In this document: positions 1 to 7,960 of the stretch, piece after piece
How positions within the stretch are numbered: position 1 is the first letter of the stretch
Layout of the letters: each line of letters starts with the position of its first letter
From: Desulfurobacteriaceae bacterium
GTDB taxonomy: Bacteria > Aquificota > Aquificia > Desulfurobacteriales > Desulfurobacteriaceae
Direction: 5' to 3'
Assembly (NCBI GenBank): GCA_026987115.1
Contig: JALSNF010000011.1
Location: forward strand, 1-56,082
DNA length: 56,082 nucleotides
Notes under the pieces: generated by a model
What the model was told of the DNA's origin: nothing
Database searches by the model: none
The model's input: the letters and a program-made list of their open reading frames with translations, nothing else
Made by a program: the position numbers and the translations under genes

Positions 1-342
1 CTGCAGGTGCATTTCACATATGTCGCAATCCCTTCCACTTTTTAGGGCGTTTCAAGATATACTGTTTATCGCTGCAGGTGCATTTCACATATGTCGCAAT
101 CCCTTCCACTTTTTAGGGCGTTTCAAGATATACTGTTTATCGCTGCAGGTGCATTTCACATATGTCGCAATCCCTTCCACTTTTTAGGGCGTTTCAAGAT
201 ATACTGTTTATCGCTGCAGGTGCATTTCACATATGTCGCAATCCCTTCCACTTTTTAGGGCGTTTCAAGTAGATAACTATAATGTGTACATAAGTGATAT
301 AGTACAAGTCGCAATCCCTTCCACTTTTTAGGGCGTTTCAAG
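1..342 (-). CRISPR. CRISPR array, leader-proximal end, with repeated identical spacers
   Basis: Five perfect copies of a 35-bp repeat lie at 22-56, 93-127, 164-198, 235-269 and 308-342. Read on the minus strand, each repeat begins CTTGAAACGCCC and ends GGGATTGCGAC. Thermus type III-associated repeats end in the same ATTGCGAC, which becomes the crRNA 5' handle there, so the minus strand is the likely transcribed strand. The spacers at 57-92, 128-163 and 199-234 (36 bp each) are identical, and 1-21 is the matching part of a fourth copy. Only the spacer at 270-307 (38 bp), next to the leader, differs. The array continues off the left edge. No cas gene is in the window, so the system type is inferred from the repeat alone. 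Confidence 0.93.
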
Positions 343-531
343 ACTTTCAGCTGGAAACCTTTAAGTTCAATAACTTATACAAAATGCAAAGTTTCTTAAT
401 TTAAACTTTTAGTAATACCTAAAGGAAATTTTGAGCTTTTAGGTATCCCTAACACTTTGCCGCAAACCTATTCTCTTTTCAAAGACCTTTCTCTTTAATT
501 ATATTACACGAGACAAGACTTTTAAAAGGAG
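343..531 (-). promoter_or_regulatory. Probable CRISPR leader with an inverted repeat
   Basis: This is an AT-rich, gene-free stretch between the last CRISPR repeat and the transglutaminase-like gene. It sits on the side that becomes upstream if the array is read on the minus strand, so it should hold the leader and the array promoter. It contains an inverted repeat, ATACCTAAA at 415-423 and TTTAGGTAT at 438-446, with a 14-base loop. That could be a protein-binding site or a hairpin. The right-hand end must also carry the promoter and ribosome binding site of the plus-strand gene; AGGAGG is at 527-532. The leader assignment is inference from position and base composition. Confidence 0.55.
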
Positions 532-537
532 GTGAAA

Positions 538-2415
538 GTGAGAGCTCTTTTCTTTTTGTTCCTAATCTTACTGTTTCCCATTTCGGCGTTTTCTAAGGAC
601 TTGGGAGCTCTTATCCTTTACGACAGGTGCAAGGTTAAGTTCTACCCTGACGGCAGGGAAGTCTTTTACGAGGAGAAGGCGGTAAAGATAACCGGTAAAA
701 GGGGTATTAGGGACTTTGGAGAAATAGTTATACCTTTCTCAACTGAGCATCAGAGGTTAAAGGTTCTCTACGCCTACACTATAACTAAAGGAGGCAAGGT
801 AATAAAGCCTTCCAAGGAGGCTTTTAACATTGTCTATCCTCCTTTTGTTTCAGAAGCTCCTATCTATTCTGATTTAAAGTATCAGACCATTTCAATGCCT
901 GCCGTTTCAAAAGGGGCCGTTATTAAATACGCTTACAAGCTTACGACCTTTAAACCTTACATGAAAAACAACTTCTGGGAGACAAACTACTTTCAGGACT
1001 TTTATCCCGTAAAAGAAGCTACTTTTACCGTTTTAGTTCCAAAGGACTCTTACTTTAAGTTTAAAACTTACAATATGAGCCCTTTAGAGTCTAAACCTAA
1101 AGTCTCCTACAAGGGTAAGTACGAAGTTTTAACTTGGACTTTAAAAGATGTTCCTCCCTTAGAAAAAGAGAATAACATGCCTCCCTTTGGAGAGGTTGCA
1201 AAGAAGGTGGCCGTTAGCTCAATAAAGAGCTGGAATGAGGTTGCCAAGTGGTACTCTGAGTTGGCAAGGGAGGCAGTAGAGCCTGACTCTTTGGTAAAAG
1301 AGACTACCTTAAAGGTGATTAAAGGGAAGAAAACTTTAGAGGACAAGATAAGGGCAATTTACAACTTCGTTTCCCAGAACATAAGGTATGTTGGAATGGA
1401 GTTTGGGATTAACGGTTATAAACCCCATAAGGCCGGAGAGATACTTAGAAACAGGTACGGAGATTGTAAAGACCACGCTACGCTCTTAATTTCAATGCTT
1501 AAAGTTATAGGAGTAAAGGGCTATCCGGTTTTAATTCCTACCCTTTCTAAAGCAGATGCAGACCCTCAAATGCCTATGCCTACTGCTTTTAATCACGAAA
1601 TTGCCGCAGTAAAGGTTAAAGGTAAATTGCTTTTTATGGATACTACCTCAGACTTTGTTCCCTTTGGCTACCTTCCCCCTTCAGACCAGGGGAGACACTC
1701 TTTGGTGGTTGACCTTAAAAAGGAATCAGGAAGACTTCAAGAGACTCCAATTTACCCTCCCTCTTCCAATCAGGAGGACTTTTCAGGTGCCTTTAAAATC
1801 GGGGAGTTTGGAGCCCTTTCCGGTTCCTTTAAGTTTCACTATACGGGAATTTACGGAGTAATAGAAAGAGCAAGGCTCTTTAACTTGACTCCCTCTCAGA
1901 TTGAAAAGCACATTTACGAGCTTGCTTCTAGGGTTTCACCGGGATTTGACGTTGAAGGTTATAAGCTTTCTAACTTTAAAGACCTTAGCGTGCCCTACGT
2001 TGACCTTCAGATAGAAGGAAAGGACCTTTCATACTCAACTTTAACTTCCCACTTTCTTTTGGCAAAGTTTCCCTCTCCCGACTTTTCAAGGCTCATTTCT
2101 TTAGTTGCTCCAAAGGAGAGGAAGTATCCCTTTGTTGTTGGGTATAAGATGGAAAAAGAGATTACCTCTAGCGTTGAAATTCCTAAAGGTTATACCCTTT
2201 ACTTAAAGCCTGAGGACTTCTCTTTTAAAAACAGGGTAGGCTCTCTGAATTTAAGGTGGGAAGAGGTTGGAAAGAGGATTACTTTAAGCTTTAAGATGGT
2301 TTTAAATAAGAGGATTGTTCCCGTTGAGGAATACCAAGACTTGAGGGAGCTCTTTAACAGAGCCGTTAAGACTTTGAGAAACCAGATTTTAATCTTGAAA
2401 AGGAGCAAAAGTTGA
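538..2415 (+). CDS. DUF3857 and transglutaminase-like domain protein, exported
   Basis: The product is predicted to be exported, with an N-terminal hydrophobic signal (MRALFFLFLILLFPISAFS). A DUF3857-like beta-rich region (about residues 25-210) is followed by a transglutaminase-like domain (about 265-380). The Cys-His-Asp triad is visible as Cys310 in GDCKDHA, His353 in FNHE and Asp368 in FMDTTSD. These proteins are generally periplasmic and their substrates are mostly unknown. A GTG at 532 is in frame but overlaps the AGGAGG ribosome site (527-532), so I place the start at the GTG at 538, with a spacing of 5. The stop overlaps the TTG start of the next gene. It could act as a protease or cross-linking enzyme; the sequence does not decide. 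Confidence 0.85.
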   Translation: MRALFFLFLILLFPISAFSKDLGALILYDRCKVKFYPDGREVFYEEKAVKITGKRGIRDFGEIVIPFSTEHQRLKVLYAYTITKGGKVIKPSKEAFNIVYPPFVSEAPIYSDLKYQTISMPAVSKGAVIKYAYKLTTFKPYMKNNFWETNYFQDFYPVKEATFTVLVPKDSYFKFKTYNMSPLESKPKVSYKGKYEVLTWTLKDVPPLEKENNMPPFGEVAKKVAVSSIKSWNEVAKWYSELAREAVEPDSLVKETTLKVIKGKKTLEDKIRAIYNFVSQNIRYVGMEFGINGYKPHKAGEILRNRYGDCKDHATLLISMLKVIGVKGYPVLIPTLSKADADPQMPMPTAFNHEIAAVKVKGKLLFMDTTSDFVPFGYLPPSDQGRHSLVVDLKKESGRLQETPIYPPSSNQEDFSGAFKIGEFGALSGSFKFHYTGIYGVIERARLFNLTPSQIEKHIYELASRVSPGFDVEGYKLSNFKDLSVPYVDLQIEGKDLSYSTLTSHFLLAKFPSPDFSRLISLVAPKERKYPFVVGYKMEKEITSSVEIPKGYTLYLKPEDFSFKNRVGSLNLRWEEVGKRITLSFKMVLNKRIVPVEEYQDLRELFNRAVKTLRNQILILKRSKS

Positions 2416-2654
2416 AGGAAACAGACTTTGTTGAAGCTACGGTAAGGGAGCTCTCAGAGCTCCCCTTTGTAAAGAGGGTTGAAGTAGTTCCCGTTTGCGA
2501 GATATTTATTGACGCTTGTTTAAAGGTTTTCGTGTCTAAAAGCACTCAGAAGGTAAAGAGAGAGGTTGCCGACAAAGTGATTGAGGTTGCCTCCTCTTTT
2601 GAAGAGAGACTGGGAAGAAGACCGGAAATCTACTTTGACGTTGTGGAGGAGTAG
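2412..2654 (+). CDS. Hypothetical 80-aa protein upstream of tsaD
   Basis: I do not recognise this family. The 80-residue product is soluble, with no signal or membrane segment. A predicted pattern of helix (ETDFVEATVRELSEL), strand (VKRVEVVPVCEIFI), helix (a Lys/Val/Glu-rich stretch near 45-65) and strand (PEIYFDV) suggests a small alpha/beta fold. The TTG start overlaps the upstream TGA stop (TTGA), and the stop codon directly abuts the TTG start of tsaD, so it is translationally coupled on both sides. That supports it being a real gene. Its place between an exported protein and a tRNA-modification gene does not reveal its role. Confidence 0.65.
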   Translation: MKETDFVEATVRELSELPFVKRVEVVPVCEIFIDACLKVFVSKSTQKVKREVADKVIEVASSFEERLGRRPEIYFDVVEE

Positions 2655-3623
2655 TTGATTGTTTTAGGGGTTGATACCTCCTGCGATGATACTTCTATTG
2701 CCGTTTACGACGCATCCTCAAACAAGGTTCTCTCAAACATAGTCTCCTCCCAATACGAGTTTCACAGGGAGTTTGGAGGGGTAGTTCCTGAAATAGCCGC
2801 AAGGAAGCACGCAGAGAACATTGATTTGGTGTTCCTTGAAGCTTTAAAGGTTGCTCAAGTTTCTCCCTCTGACTTAAGGTTGGTTTGTGCTACCAACAGG
2901 CCGGGACTCCTTCCTGCTCTTTTAGTTGGTTTAACCTTTGCTAAGGGAATTTCCTACAACTTGAAAGTTCCCTTTAAGGCAGTTCACCACATAGAGGCTC
3001 ACCTCTTTTCCCCCTTTATCGGTTCTGAACCTTCTTATCCCTTCCTCGGTCTTGTTGTAAGCGGAGGCCACACTTTAATAGTCTTGGTTGAGAGGCTCGG
3101 CAGGTATAAGGTTCTCGGTAAGACCTTGGACGATGCCGTAGGGGAGGCCTACGACAAGGTTGCGAAGATAACGGGGCTTGGTTATCCGGGAGGTCCTGTT
3201 ATAGATAAGATTTACCGCTCTTACGACGGAGATTACTTAAAGCTTCCAAAGCCAAAAGTTAGCGGTTTAAACTTTAGCTTCAGCGGTATAAAAAGTGCCG
3301 TAAGGAGGTTGGCAGAGAAGGGAGCTCCAACTTACCAGCTTGTCTCTTCTTTTCAGCGTGTAGCCGTTTCCTACTTAATTGATAAGCTCAAAGAGGCAGT
3401 TAAAGAGACGAAAGTTAAGAGAGTGGCCGTTTCAGGGGGAGTTTCTGCTAACTCCCTTTTAAGGGAGGAGCTTGCCTCTTTGGGAGTTGAGCTTTACATT
3501 CCCCCTTTAGAGTTTACCTCGGACAACGGAGCTATGGTGGCCTACCTTGGTTATAGGAAGTTCTTACTTGAAGGTGAAGACTCTTTGGAGGTTGGAGCAT
3601 TAGCCCGCTCCCAGATAACTTAA
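2655..3623 (+). CDS. tsaD: tRNA N6-adenosine threonylcarbamoyltransferase TsaD
   Basis: TsaD transfers the threonylcarbamoyl group from threonylcarbamoyl-AMP to A37 of ANN-decoding tRNAs, in a cytoplasmic complex with TsaB and TsaE. The ASKHA-fold signatures are all present: an N-terminal VDTSCDDTS phosphate loop, the metal-binding HxxxH (His111 and His115 in HHIEAH), SGGHT (136-140), GEAYDKVAK, FSFSGIKSA, SGGVSAN and the C-terminal FTSDNGAM with its metal-ligand Asp. At 322 aa it is slightly shorter than the usual 335-345. The start is a TTG immediately after the preceding stop, with GGAGGAG just upstream. The downstream DUF123 gene overlaps its last 25 bases. Confidence 0.96.
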   Translation: MIVLGVDTSCDDTSIAVYDASSNKVLSNIVSSQYEFHREFGGVVPEIAARKHAENIDLVFLEALKVAQVSPSDLRLVCATNRPGLLPALLVGLTFAKGISYNLKVPFKAVHHIEAHLFSPFIGSEPSYPFLGLVVSGGHTLIVLVERLGRYKVLGKTLDDAVGEAYDKVAKITGLGYPGGPVIDKIYRSYDGDYLKLPKPKVSGLNFSFSGIKSAVRRLAEKGAPTYQLVSSFQRVAVSYLIDKLKEAVKETKVKRVAVSGGVSANSLLREELASLGVELYIPPLEFTSDNGAMVAYLGYRKFLLEGEDSLEVGALARSQIT

Positions 3624-4066
3624 AGGGAACTTACGCTCTCTTGTTCAAGTTAAAAAGGGAGCTCTCTTTTAAAGTTAAAAGGGGCAGTCTCTTTAACTTA
3701 AGGCCCCACCTTTACCTTTACGTGGGCTCTGCCTTTAACAGCGGAGGCCTTAAGTCAAGGCTTCTTCGCCACCTAAAGAAAGATAAAAAGCTTCACTGGC
3801 ACCTTGACTTTATAACCTCCTCTTCCTCTTTTTACCCGATTTCTGTTTACCTCTTTGCCGAAAAGAGGATTGAGTGTGAACTTGCAAGGGAGCTCCTAAA
3901 AGATTTTGACTTTGTCCCACTTTTTGGCTCTTCAGACTGTAATTGCCCCTCTCACCTTTTCCTAATAGATAACCTTTTAAAGCTTGATTCTATCTGTAAA
4001 AACTTTGGTGCTACAATTTCCCAAATTGAAAGGACGGAGAGAGGATGGACTTTAAAGAGACTTTAA
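3599..4066 (+). CDS. DUF123 (GIY-YIG-like) domain protein, probable ATT start
   Basis: The product matches the DUF123 family, a small GIY-YIG-related fold of unclear function. Visible motifs are YLYVGSA, GGLKSRLLRHL, KKLHWHLDF, ECELAREL and FGSSDCNCPSHLF. The first conventional start in this frame is TTG 3641, but this would cut off KGTYALLFKL, the conserved first strand of the family, and has no good ribosome site. The frame is open back to a stop at 3575. An ATT at 3599 has GGAGG at 3587-3591 with 7-base spacing and gives MSPLPDNLKGTYALLF, 155 aa. I therefore propose ATT initiation inside the 3' end of tsaD. If wrong, the gene starts at 3641. Confidence 0.75.
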   Translation: MSPLPDNLKGTYALLFKLKRELSFKVKRGSLFNLRPHLYLYVGSAFNSGGLKSRLLRHLKKDKKLHWHLDFITSSSSFYPISVYLFAEKRIECELARELLKDFDFVPLFGSSDCNCPSHLFLIDNLLKLDSICKNFGATISQIERTERGWTLKRL

Positions 4067-5079
4067 CTAAGCTCGTAGAAGGTGAAAACCTTACCTTTGA
4101 AGAGGCGCGGGAGCTCTTTAACTCAATAATGGAGGGGGAGCTCTCAGACATTCAAATTGGAGGCGTTCTGGTAGCTTTAAGGTGTAAAGGAGAGAGTGAA
4201 GAGGAGGTTGCAGGGGCGGCCTCGGTTATGAGGGAAAAGTCAAGGAAAGTTCCCCTTCCCGAAGAGTTAAGGAGTAAACTCGTTGATACTTGCGGGACAG
4301 GAGGAGACCTAAAAGGGACTTTTAATGTTTCTACCGCTGTTGCCTTTGTTGTTGCCTCTTTGGGCGTTCCAGTTGCAAAGCACGGGAACCGTTCAATAAC
4401 TAGTAAGTGTGGAAGTGCAGACATTTTAGAAAGCTTTGGAGTTAAGATAGACCTTGAACCTGAAGGAGTTGCTACCTGCATAAAGGAGTTAAACATCGGA
4501 TTTATGTTTGCTCCAAAGTTCCACCCGGCAATGGCAAACGTGGTTAGGCCTAGAAAAGAGCTTAAAATCAGGACTATTTTTAACTTATTGGGGCCTTTAA
4601 CCAACCCTGCAGGAGCCAAGAGACAGCTTTTAGGAGTTTACTCTGAAGAGCTGACTGAGAAAACGGCTTTAGTTTTAAAAAGGTTAGGTTCAGAGAGAGC
4701 TTTTGTGGTCCACGGTAAAGACGGAATAGACGAGGTTTCAATTTCAGACTACACGAAGATAACAGAGTTAAAAGACGGAGAGGTAAAGACTTACTTAGTG
4801 TCTCCAGAAGACTTTGGCCTTAGAAAGGCTTACATTTCAGAAATCCTTGCAGGTGAAACTCTGGAAGAGAACAGGGAGATTTTCCGTAAAGTCCTAAGTG
4901 GAGAGGACAAGGGGGCAAAAAGGGATGTTGTTGCCCTTAACTCGGCCTTTGCCCTTGCCTGCGCCGGAAAGGTTGAGAGTATAAAGGAGGGGATAGAGCT
5001 CTCTCTCTCCTCCCTTAAGGAAGGGAAACCTTACGAGCTACTTTGTAAACTGGTGAAGTTAACAAACTCTATTTCTTAA
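4045..5079 (+). CDS. trpD: Anthranilate phosphoribosyltransferase
   Basis: TrpD joins anthranilate to PRPP in the second step of tryptophan synthesis, in the cytoplasm. The diagnostic phosphoribosyltransferase motifs are present: DTCGTGGD followed by GTFNVST, the KHGNRSITSKCGSAD loop, FAPKFHPAM and VRPRKELKIRTIFNLLGPLTNP. At 344 aa it has the usual length. The ATG start lies 22 bases inside the DUF123 gene, pointing to coupled translation. No other trp gene is adjacent, so the tryptophan genes are dispersed, as is common in Aquificota. The next gene, ftsY, begins 10 bases downstream. Confidence 0.96.
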   Translation: MDFKETLTKLVEGENLTFEEARELFNSIMEGELSDIQIGGVLVALRCKGESEEEVAGAASVMREKSRKVPLPEELRSKLVDTCGTGGDLKGTFNVSTAVAFVVASLGVPVAKHGNRSITSKCGSADILESFGVKIDLEPEGVATCIKELNIGFMFAPKFHPAMANVVRPRKELKIRTIFNLLGPLTNPAGAKRQLLGVYSEELTEKTALVLKRLGSERAFVVHGKDGIDEVSISDYTKITELKDGEVKTYLVSPEDFGLRKAYISEILAGETLEENREIFRKVLSGEDKGAKRDVVALNSAFALACAGKVESIKEGIELSLSSLKEGKPYELLCKLVKLTNSIS

Positions 5080-5089
5080 GGGGAGATTA

Positions 5090-6514
5090 ATGTTCGGTTT
5101 CTTTAGAAGGAAAAGCTCATTAAAGGAAGAGCTTAAGAAAAACCCAAACCAGCCTGAGAAGTGGCTTAAGCTTGCTGAAGAGAGTGAAAAAGAAGCTCCT
5201 CAGGCCCTTTACAACGCTCTACTTTACAGTAAAGGAGAGCTTGTAGCTTCTGTAGCAAAAGTTTTAAAGAACTTGGCACTTTATAGGAACTTCCGTCCTT
5301 TTATTCCTAAAATTGAGGAGGAGCTTGGTAAGGATTACTCCTCCTTTTTCTTAGGGATGGAAGAGGAGTATAAAGGGAACCTTCAGGCTGCCAGAAACCT
5401 TTACGACGTTGCTAAGAACTCTCAAAATCCTCTACTTTCGTTTCTCTCCTCTTACTACATTGGAAACCTCTACATAAAAGAGGGCCTTTACGAGCTTGCC
5501 TATAAAGTTCTAAAGGAACTTGAAGGGAAAGTCCCTCAAGAGTACCAGTTTGACTACTCTTTAAGGAGAAGGGAAGTTGAAGAGAGGTTAGGCCTCAAAG
5601 GTTCAAAGCTTTTAAAGAGTTTTAAGGAAGGCTTAAAGAAAACTAGGGACGCTTTAGGCCTTTCTGAGTTTTCAGGTAGGAAACTTGACGAATCCCTTTT
5701 TGAAGAGCTTGAGGAAAGGTTAATTCTTGCAGACGTGGGGGTAAACGCTACCCTTGAGCTTATAGATTACCTTAAAAAGGAGGCAAAAAAGAGGAAGTTA
5801 AAGACCTCAGACGAGCTTTTAGGGCTTTTAAAGGAGAAGTTAAAGGAGCTCCTTTCAAAGTGCCGTGGAGAGCTTAACCTCTCTTTTAAACCCTCCGTAA
5901 TTTTGGTTTTAGGAGTTAACGGCGTTGGGAAAACTACTACCATAGGGAAGCTTGCAAAACAGCTTAAAGATTCCGGCTACTCGGTGGTTTTAGCAGCTGC
6001 CGATACGTTTAGGGCCGCTGCAATTGAGCAGCTTGAAGTCTGGGCTCAAAGGGCGGGAGTAAGGATAGTTAAAGCTCAAGAGGGAACCGACCCTGCAGCT
6101 GTAGTCTATGACGCAATCCAGAGCGTTAAGGCAAAGGGAGATGACGTTTTGATAGTTGACACTGCTGGAAGGCTCCACAACAAAGAGAGGTTAATGAAAG
6201 AGATACACAAGATAAAGAAAGTTATAGGAAGGGAGTTTCCGGGGCAACCTTCTGAAATCCTCTTGGTTCTAGACGCAAATACCGGTCAAAACGCCATAAG
6301 CCAAGCTAAGGCCTTTAAAGAGATTACCGACGTGAGCGGTATAGTTTTAACTAAGCTTGACGGAACTGCAAAGGGAGGTATCGTTATTGCAATCTGCAAC
6401 GACTTAAAGATACCTATAAAGTTTGTAGGGATAGGAGAGAAAATAGAAGACCTCAGGGCCTTTAACCCTGAGGAGTTTGTGGAAGCTCTCTTTGGAGAGA
6501 CTAGCAGTTCTTAG
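5090..6514 (+). CDS. ftsY: Signal recognition particle receptor FtsY with helical-repeat N-terminal extension
   Basis: FtsY is the membrane-associated GTPase receptor that docks SRP-ribosome complexes for co-translational insertion. The C-terminal half is a standard NG domain: P-loop GVNGVGKTT (275-283), DTFRAAAIEQL, DTAGRLHNKE, the TKLDGTAKGG guanine-specificity loop and GIGEKIEDLRAFN. The N domain begins near residue 175. Residues 15-165 are unusual: in place of an acidic A region they look like helical repeats of TPR type (QPEKWLKLAEESEKEAPQAL, the EEEYKGNLQAARNLYDVAK pair and a GNLYIKEGLYELAYKVL pair). They may replace the A domain in membrane or partner contact, which is inference. Its 3' end overlaps a convergent small gene by 14 bases. 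Confidence 0.94.
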   Translation: MFGFFRRKSSLKEELKKNPNQPEKWLKLAEESEKEAPQALYNALLYSKGELVASVAKVLKNLALYRNFRPFIPKIEEELGKDYSSFFLGMEEEYKGNLQAARNLYDVAKNSQNPLLSFLSSYYIGNLYIKEGLYELAYKVLKELEGKVPQEYQFDYSLRRREVEERLGLKGSKLLKSFKEGLKKTRDALGLSEFSGRKLDESLFEELEERLILADVGVNATLELIDYLKKEAKKRKLKTSDELLGLLKEKLKELLSKCRGELNLSFKPSVILVLGVNGVGKTTTIGKLAKQLKDSGYSVVLAAADTFRAAAIEQLEVWAQRAGVRIVKAQEGTDPAAVVYDAIQSVKAKGDDVLIVDTAGRLHNKERLMKEIHKIKKVIGREFPGQPSEILLVLDANTGQNAISQAKAFKEITDVSGIVLTKLDGTAKGGIVIAICNDLKIPIKFVGIGEKIEDLRAFNPEEFVEALFGETSSS

Positions 6515-6692
6515 CTTTTTCTTTTACTCCTAAAAATTTGTAGTAAGGGCATTTAAGGTTTGTGCATACCTCAAACTCAAGCTCTCCGTTTTTCTTTACC
6601 GATACCGGGCTTCCACAAATTGGACAAAATCTATCAAGAAAGGTAAACAGCTCAGGAAAGGGAATTAGCGTCGTTTTCTGTATGTTCTTCAT
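6501..6692 (-). CDS. Small zinc-ribbon protein
   Basis: The 63-residue protein carries a four-cysteine zinc ribbon, CPICG followed by CTNLKCPYY. The spacing and the aromatic-rich second knuckle recall the C-terminal ribbons of topoisomerase I and related nucleic-acid-binding proteins. The ATG is preceded by an AGAGG ribosome site about 5 bases away. The gene converges with ftsY and overlaps its last 14 bases. It stands alone, 74 bases downstream of an ABC permease operon on the same strand. The cysteine pattern argues that it is real, but I cannot name a family or a function. Confidence 0.65.
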   Translation of the reverse strand: MKNIQKTTLIPFPELFTFLDRFCPICGSPVSVKKNGELEFEVCTNLKCPYYKFLGVKEKAKNC

Positions 6693-6766
6693 CCCTCCCT
6701 CTTTAGTTGGTTCGTATTTAAATTTTAAAAGATTTTAGTTCCAAAATTTGACCTATAAAACGGTTT

Positions 6767-7960
6767 TTACGAGCTTTTTATAATCTCTTTAGGTTCAAAG
6801 GAAGAGGCCCTTAAGGCAGGGTAGAGGCCCGAGATTATGCCAATAAGGGTAGATAGTAAAAGGGCAGTTAAAGTTCCCTTAACTGGAATGTAGGTTCCCC
6901 AATGGGCCAGCGTTGCAATGAGGAGGACGATTGTTCCTGAGGTTAGGGCTCCTAAAGTCCCCCCAACAAAGGAGACTAAGGTTGACTCAATGAGGAACTG
7001 TAAGGCTATGTCTTTTTTTGTTGCCCCGAAGGCCCTTTTTATCCCTATCTCAACGAGCCTTTCGTAAACAGAGAGGGTCATAACTGCCAAAATCCCCAGA
7101 GCTCCAACCCCAAAGGAGATTAAAGAAACGGTAAGGGATAGCTTAGAGAATATCTCCATCGCTTGCTTTTGGGTGTTAACCAGGTCTTCAAACCTGTTAA
7201 CTGAGAAGTCTGCCTTTCCGTGTCTCTTTAAAAGGAGCTCTCTAATGTTTTCTTTAACCTCTTTTACCTTATCCTTACTTACGGGTAGAACGTATATGCC
7301 GTCTAAGTAGTTAACGTTTGAGATTCTCTTCATTGCCGAGGAGAGGGGAATGTAAACTCTGTTGTCCAAGTCCTCCCCGCTTAAGCTCGTTCCCCTCTTC
7401 TTTAAAACTCCTACAATCTTGTAGGGGGCGTCGTAAAGGTATATTACCTTCCCTACGGGGCACGTTTCACCGTAGAGTTTCTTGGCAACTTCAGAGCCTA
7501 TTACTGCTCTTTGAGCGATTTCTCTATTGTCCTCTTCCGTTAAAAACCTTCCGCACCTTAAGTTTAAAGAGCTTATTTCTTGGTAGTCTGGCCACACTCC
7601 AAATACTTGAGCGTCTATCCTCTTTCCCCCGTAGTGAACGTTTGGTGAGACTCTCTTAAAGGGAGATACTGCCTCTACGTCAGGACACTTTTCTTTTATG
7701 GCAACTGCGTCTTTAACTTTTAAAGTCGGGTAAAATGAGAGCTGAAGCGTCCTTCCCCCTAGGTTTTTTACCTCTCCAGGTATTACAACTAGAACTAGAG
7801 CTCCGAGCTTCCCTATTGCTTTTTCTACTCTTTTTTCCATTAAAGAGGTTATCCCCAACATAAGGGAGAGGGAGAAAACCCCTATTGCTACTCCCATAAC
7901 CGAAAGGAGAAACCTTTTCTTGTTCTCCCTAAAGTAGTTTTCCAGCTCTTTAAGCCTCAT
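6767..7960 (-). CDS. MacB/FtsX-type ABC transporter permease
   Basis: This is a membrane subunit of a mechanotransmission-type ABC exporter. The topology is that of the MacB family: one N-terminal membrane segment (FLLSVMGVAIGVFSLSLML), a large periplasmic MacB_PCD-like domain (about residues 45-260) and three C-terminal segments in an FtsX domain, with the ERLVEIGIKRAFGATKKDI coupling helix between them. Its ATG overlaps the stop of the neighbouring permease, so the two probably form a heterodimer driven by the ATPase further upstream. LolCDE, MacB and YknYZ systems share this architecture. The substrate cannot be read from the sequence. Confidence 0.88.
   Translation of the reverse strand: MRLKELENYFRENKKRFLLSVMGVAIGVFSLSLMLGITSLMEKRVEKAIGKLGALVLVVIPGEVKNLGGRTLQLSFYPTLKVKDAVAIKEKCPDVEAVSPFKRVSPNVHYGGKRIDAQVFGVWPDYQEISSLNLRCGRFLTEEDNREIAQRAVIGSEVAKKLYGETCPVGKVIYLYDAPYKIVGVLKKRGTSLSGEDLDNRVYIPLSSAMKRISNVNYLDGIYVLPVSKDKVKEVKENIRELLLKRHGKADFSVNRFEDLVNTQKQAMEIFSKLSLTVSLISFGVGALGILAVMTLSVYERLVEIGIKRAFGATKKDIALQFLIESTLVSFVGGTLGALTSGTIVLLIATLAHWGTYIPVKGTLTALLLSTLIGIISGLYPALRASSFEPKEIIKSS

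Noticed and set aside
1-342. A simple 71-bp minisatellite instead of a CRISPR array
   Set aside because: The fifth 35-bp repeat at 308-342 is perfect while the spacer before it (270-307) is different in sequence and length, and the repeat ends in the ATTGCGAC handle of known type III-associated CRISPR repeats.
532-537. GTG at 532 as start of the transglutaminase-like gene
   Set aside because: It overlaps the AGGAGG ribosome site at 527-532; the GTG at 538 has proper spacing and begins the signal peptide.
6480-6520. CTCTC-TTTG-GAGAG as a terminator after ftsY
   Set aside because: The stem is only 5 bp, lies within the coding end and is not followed closely by a T-run.
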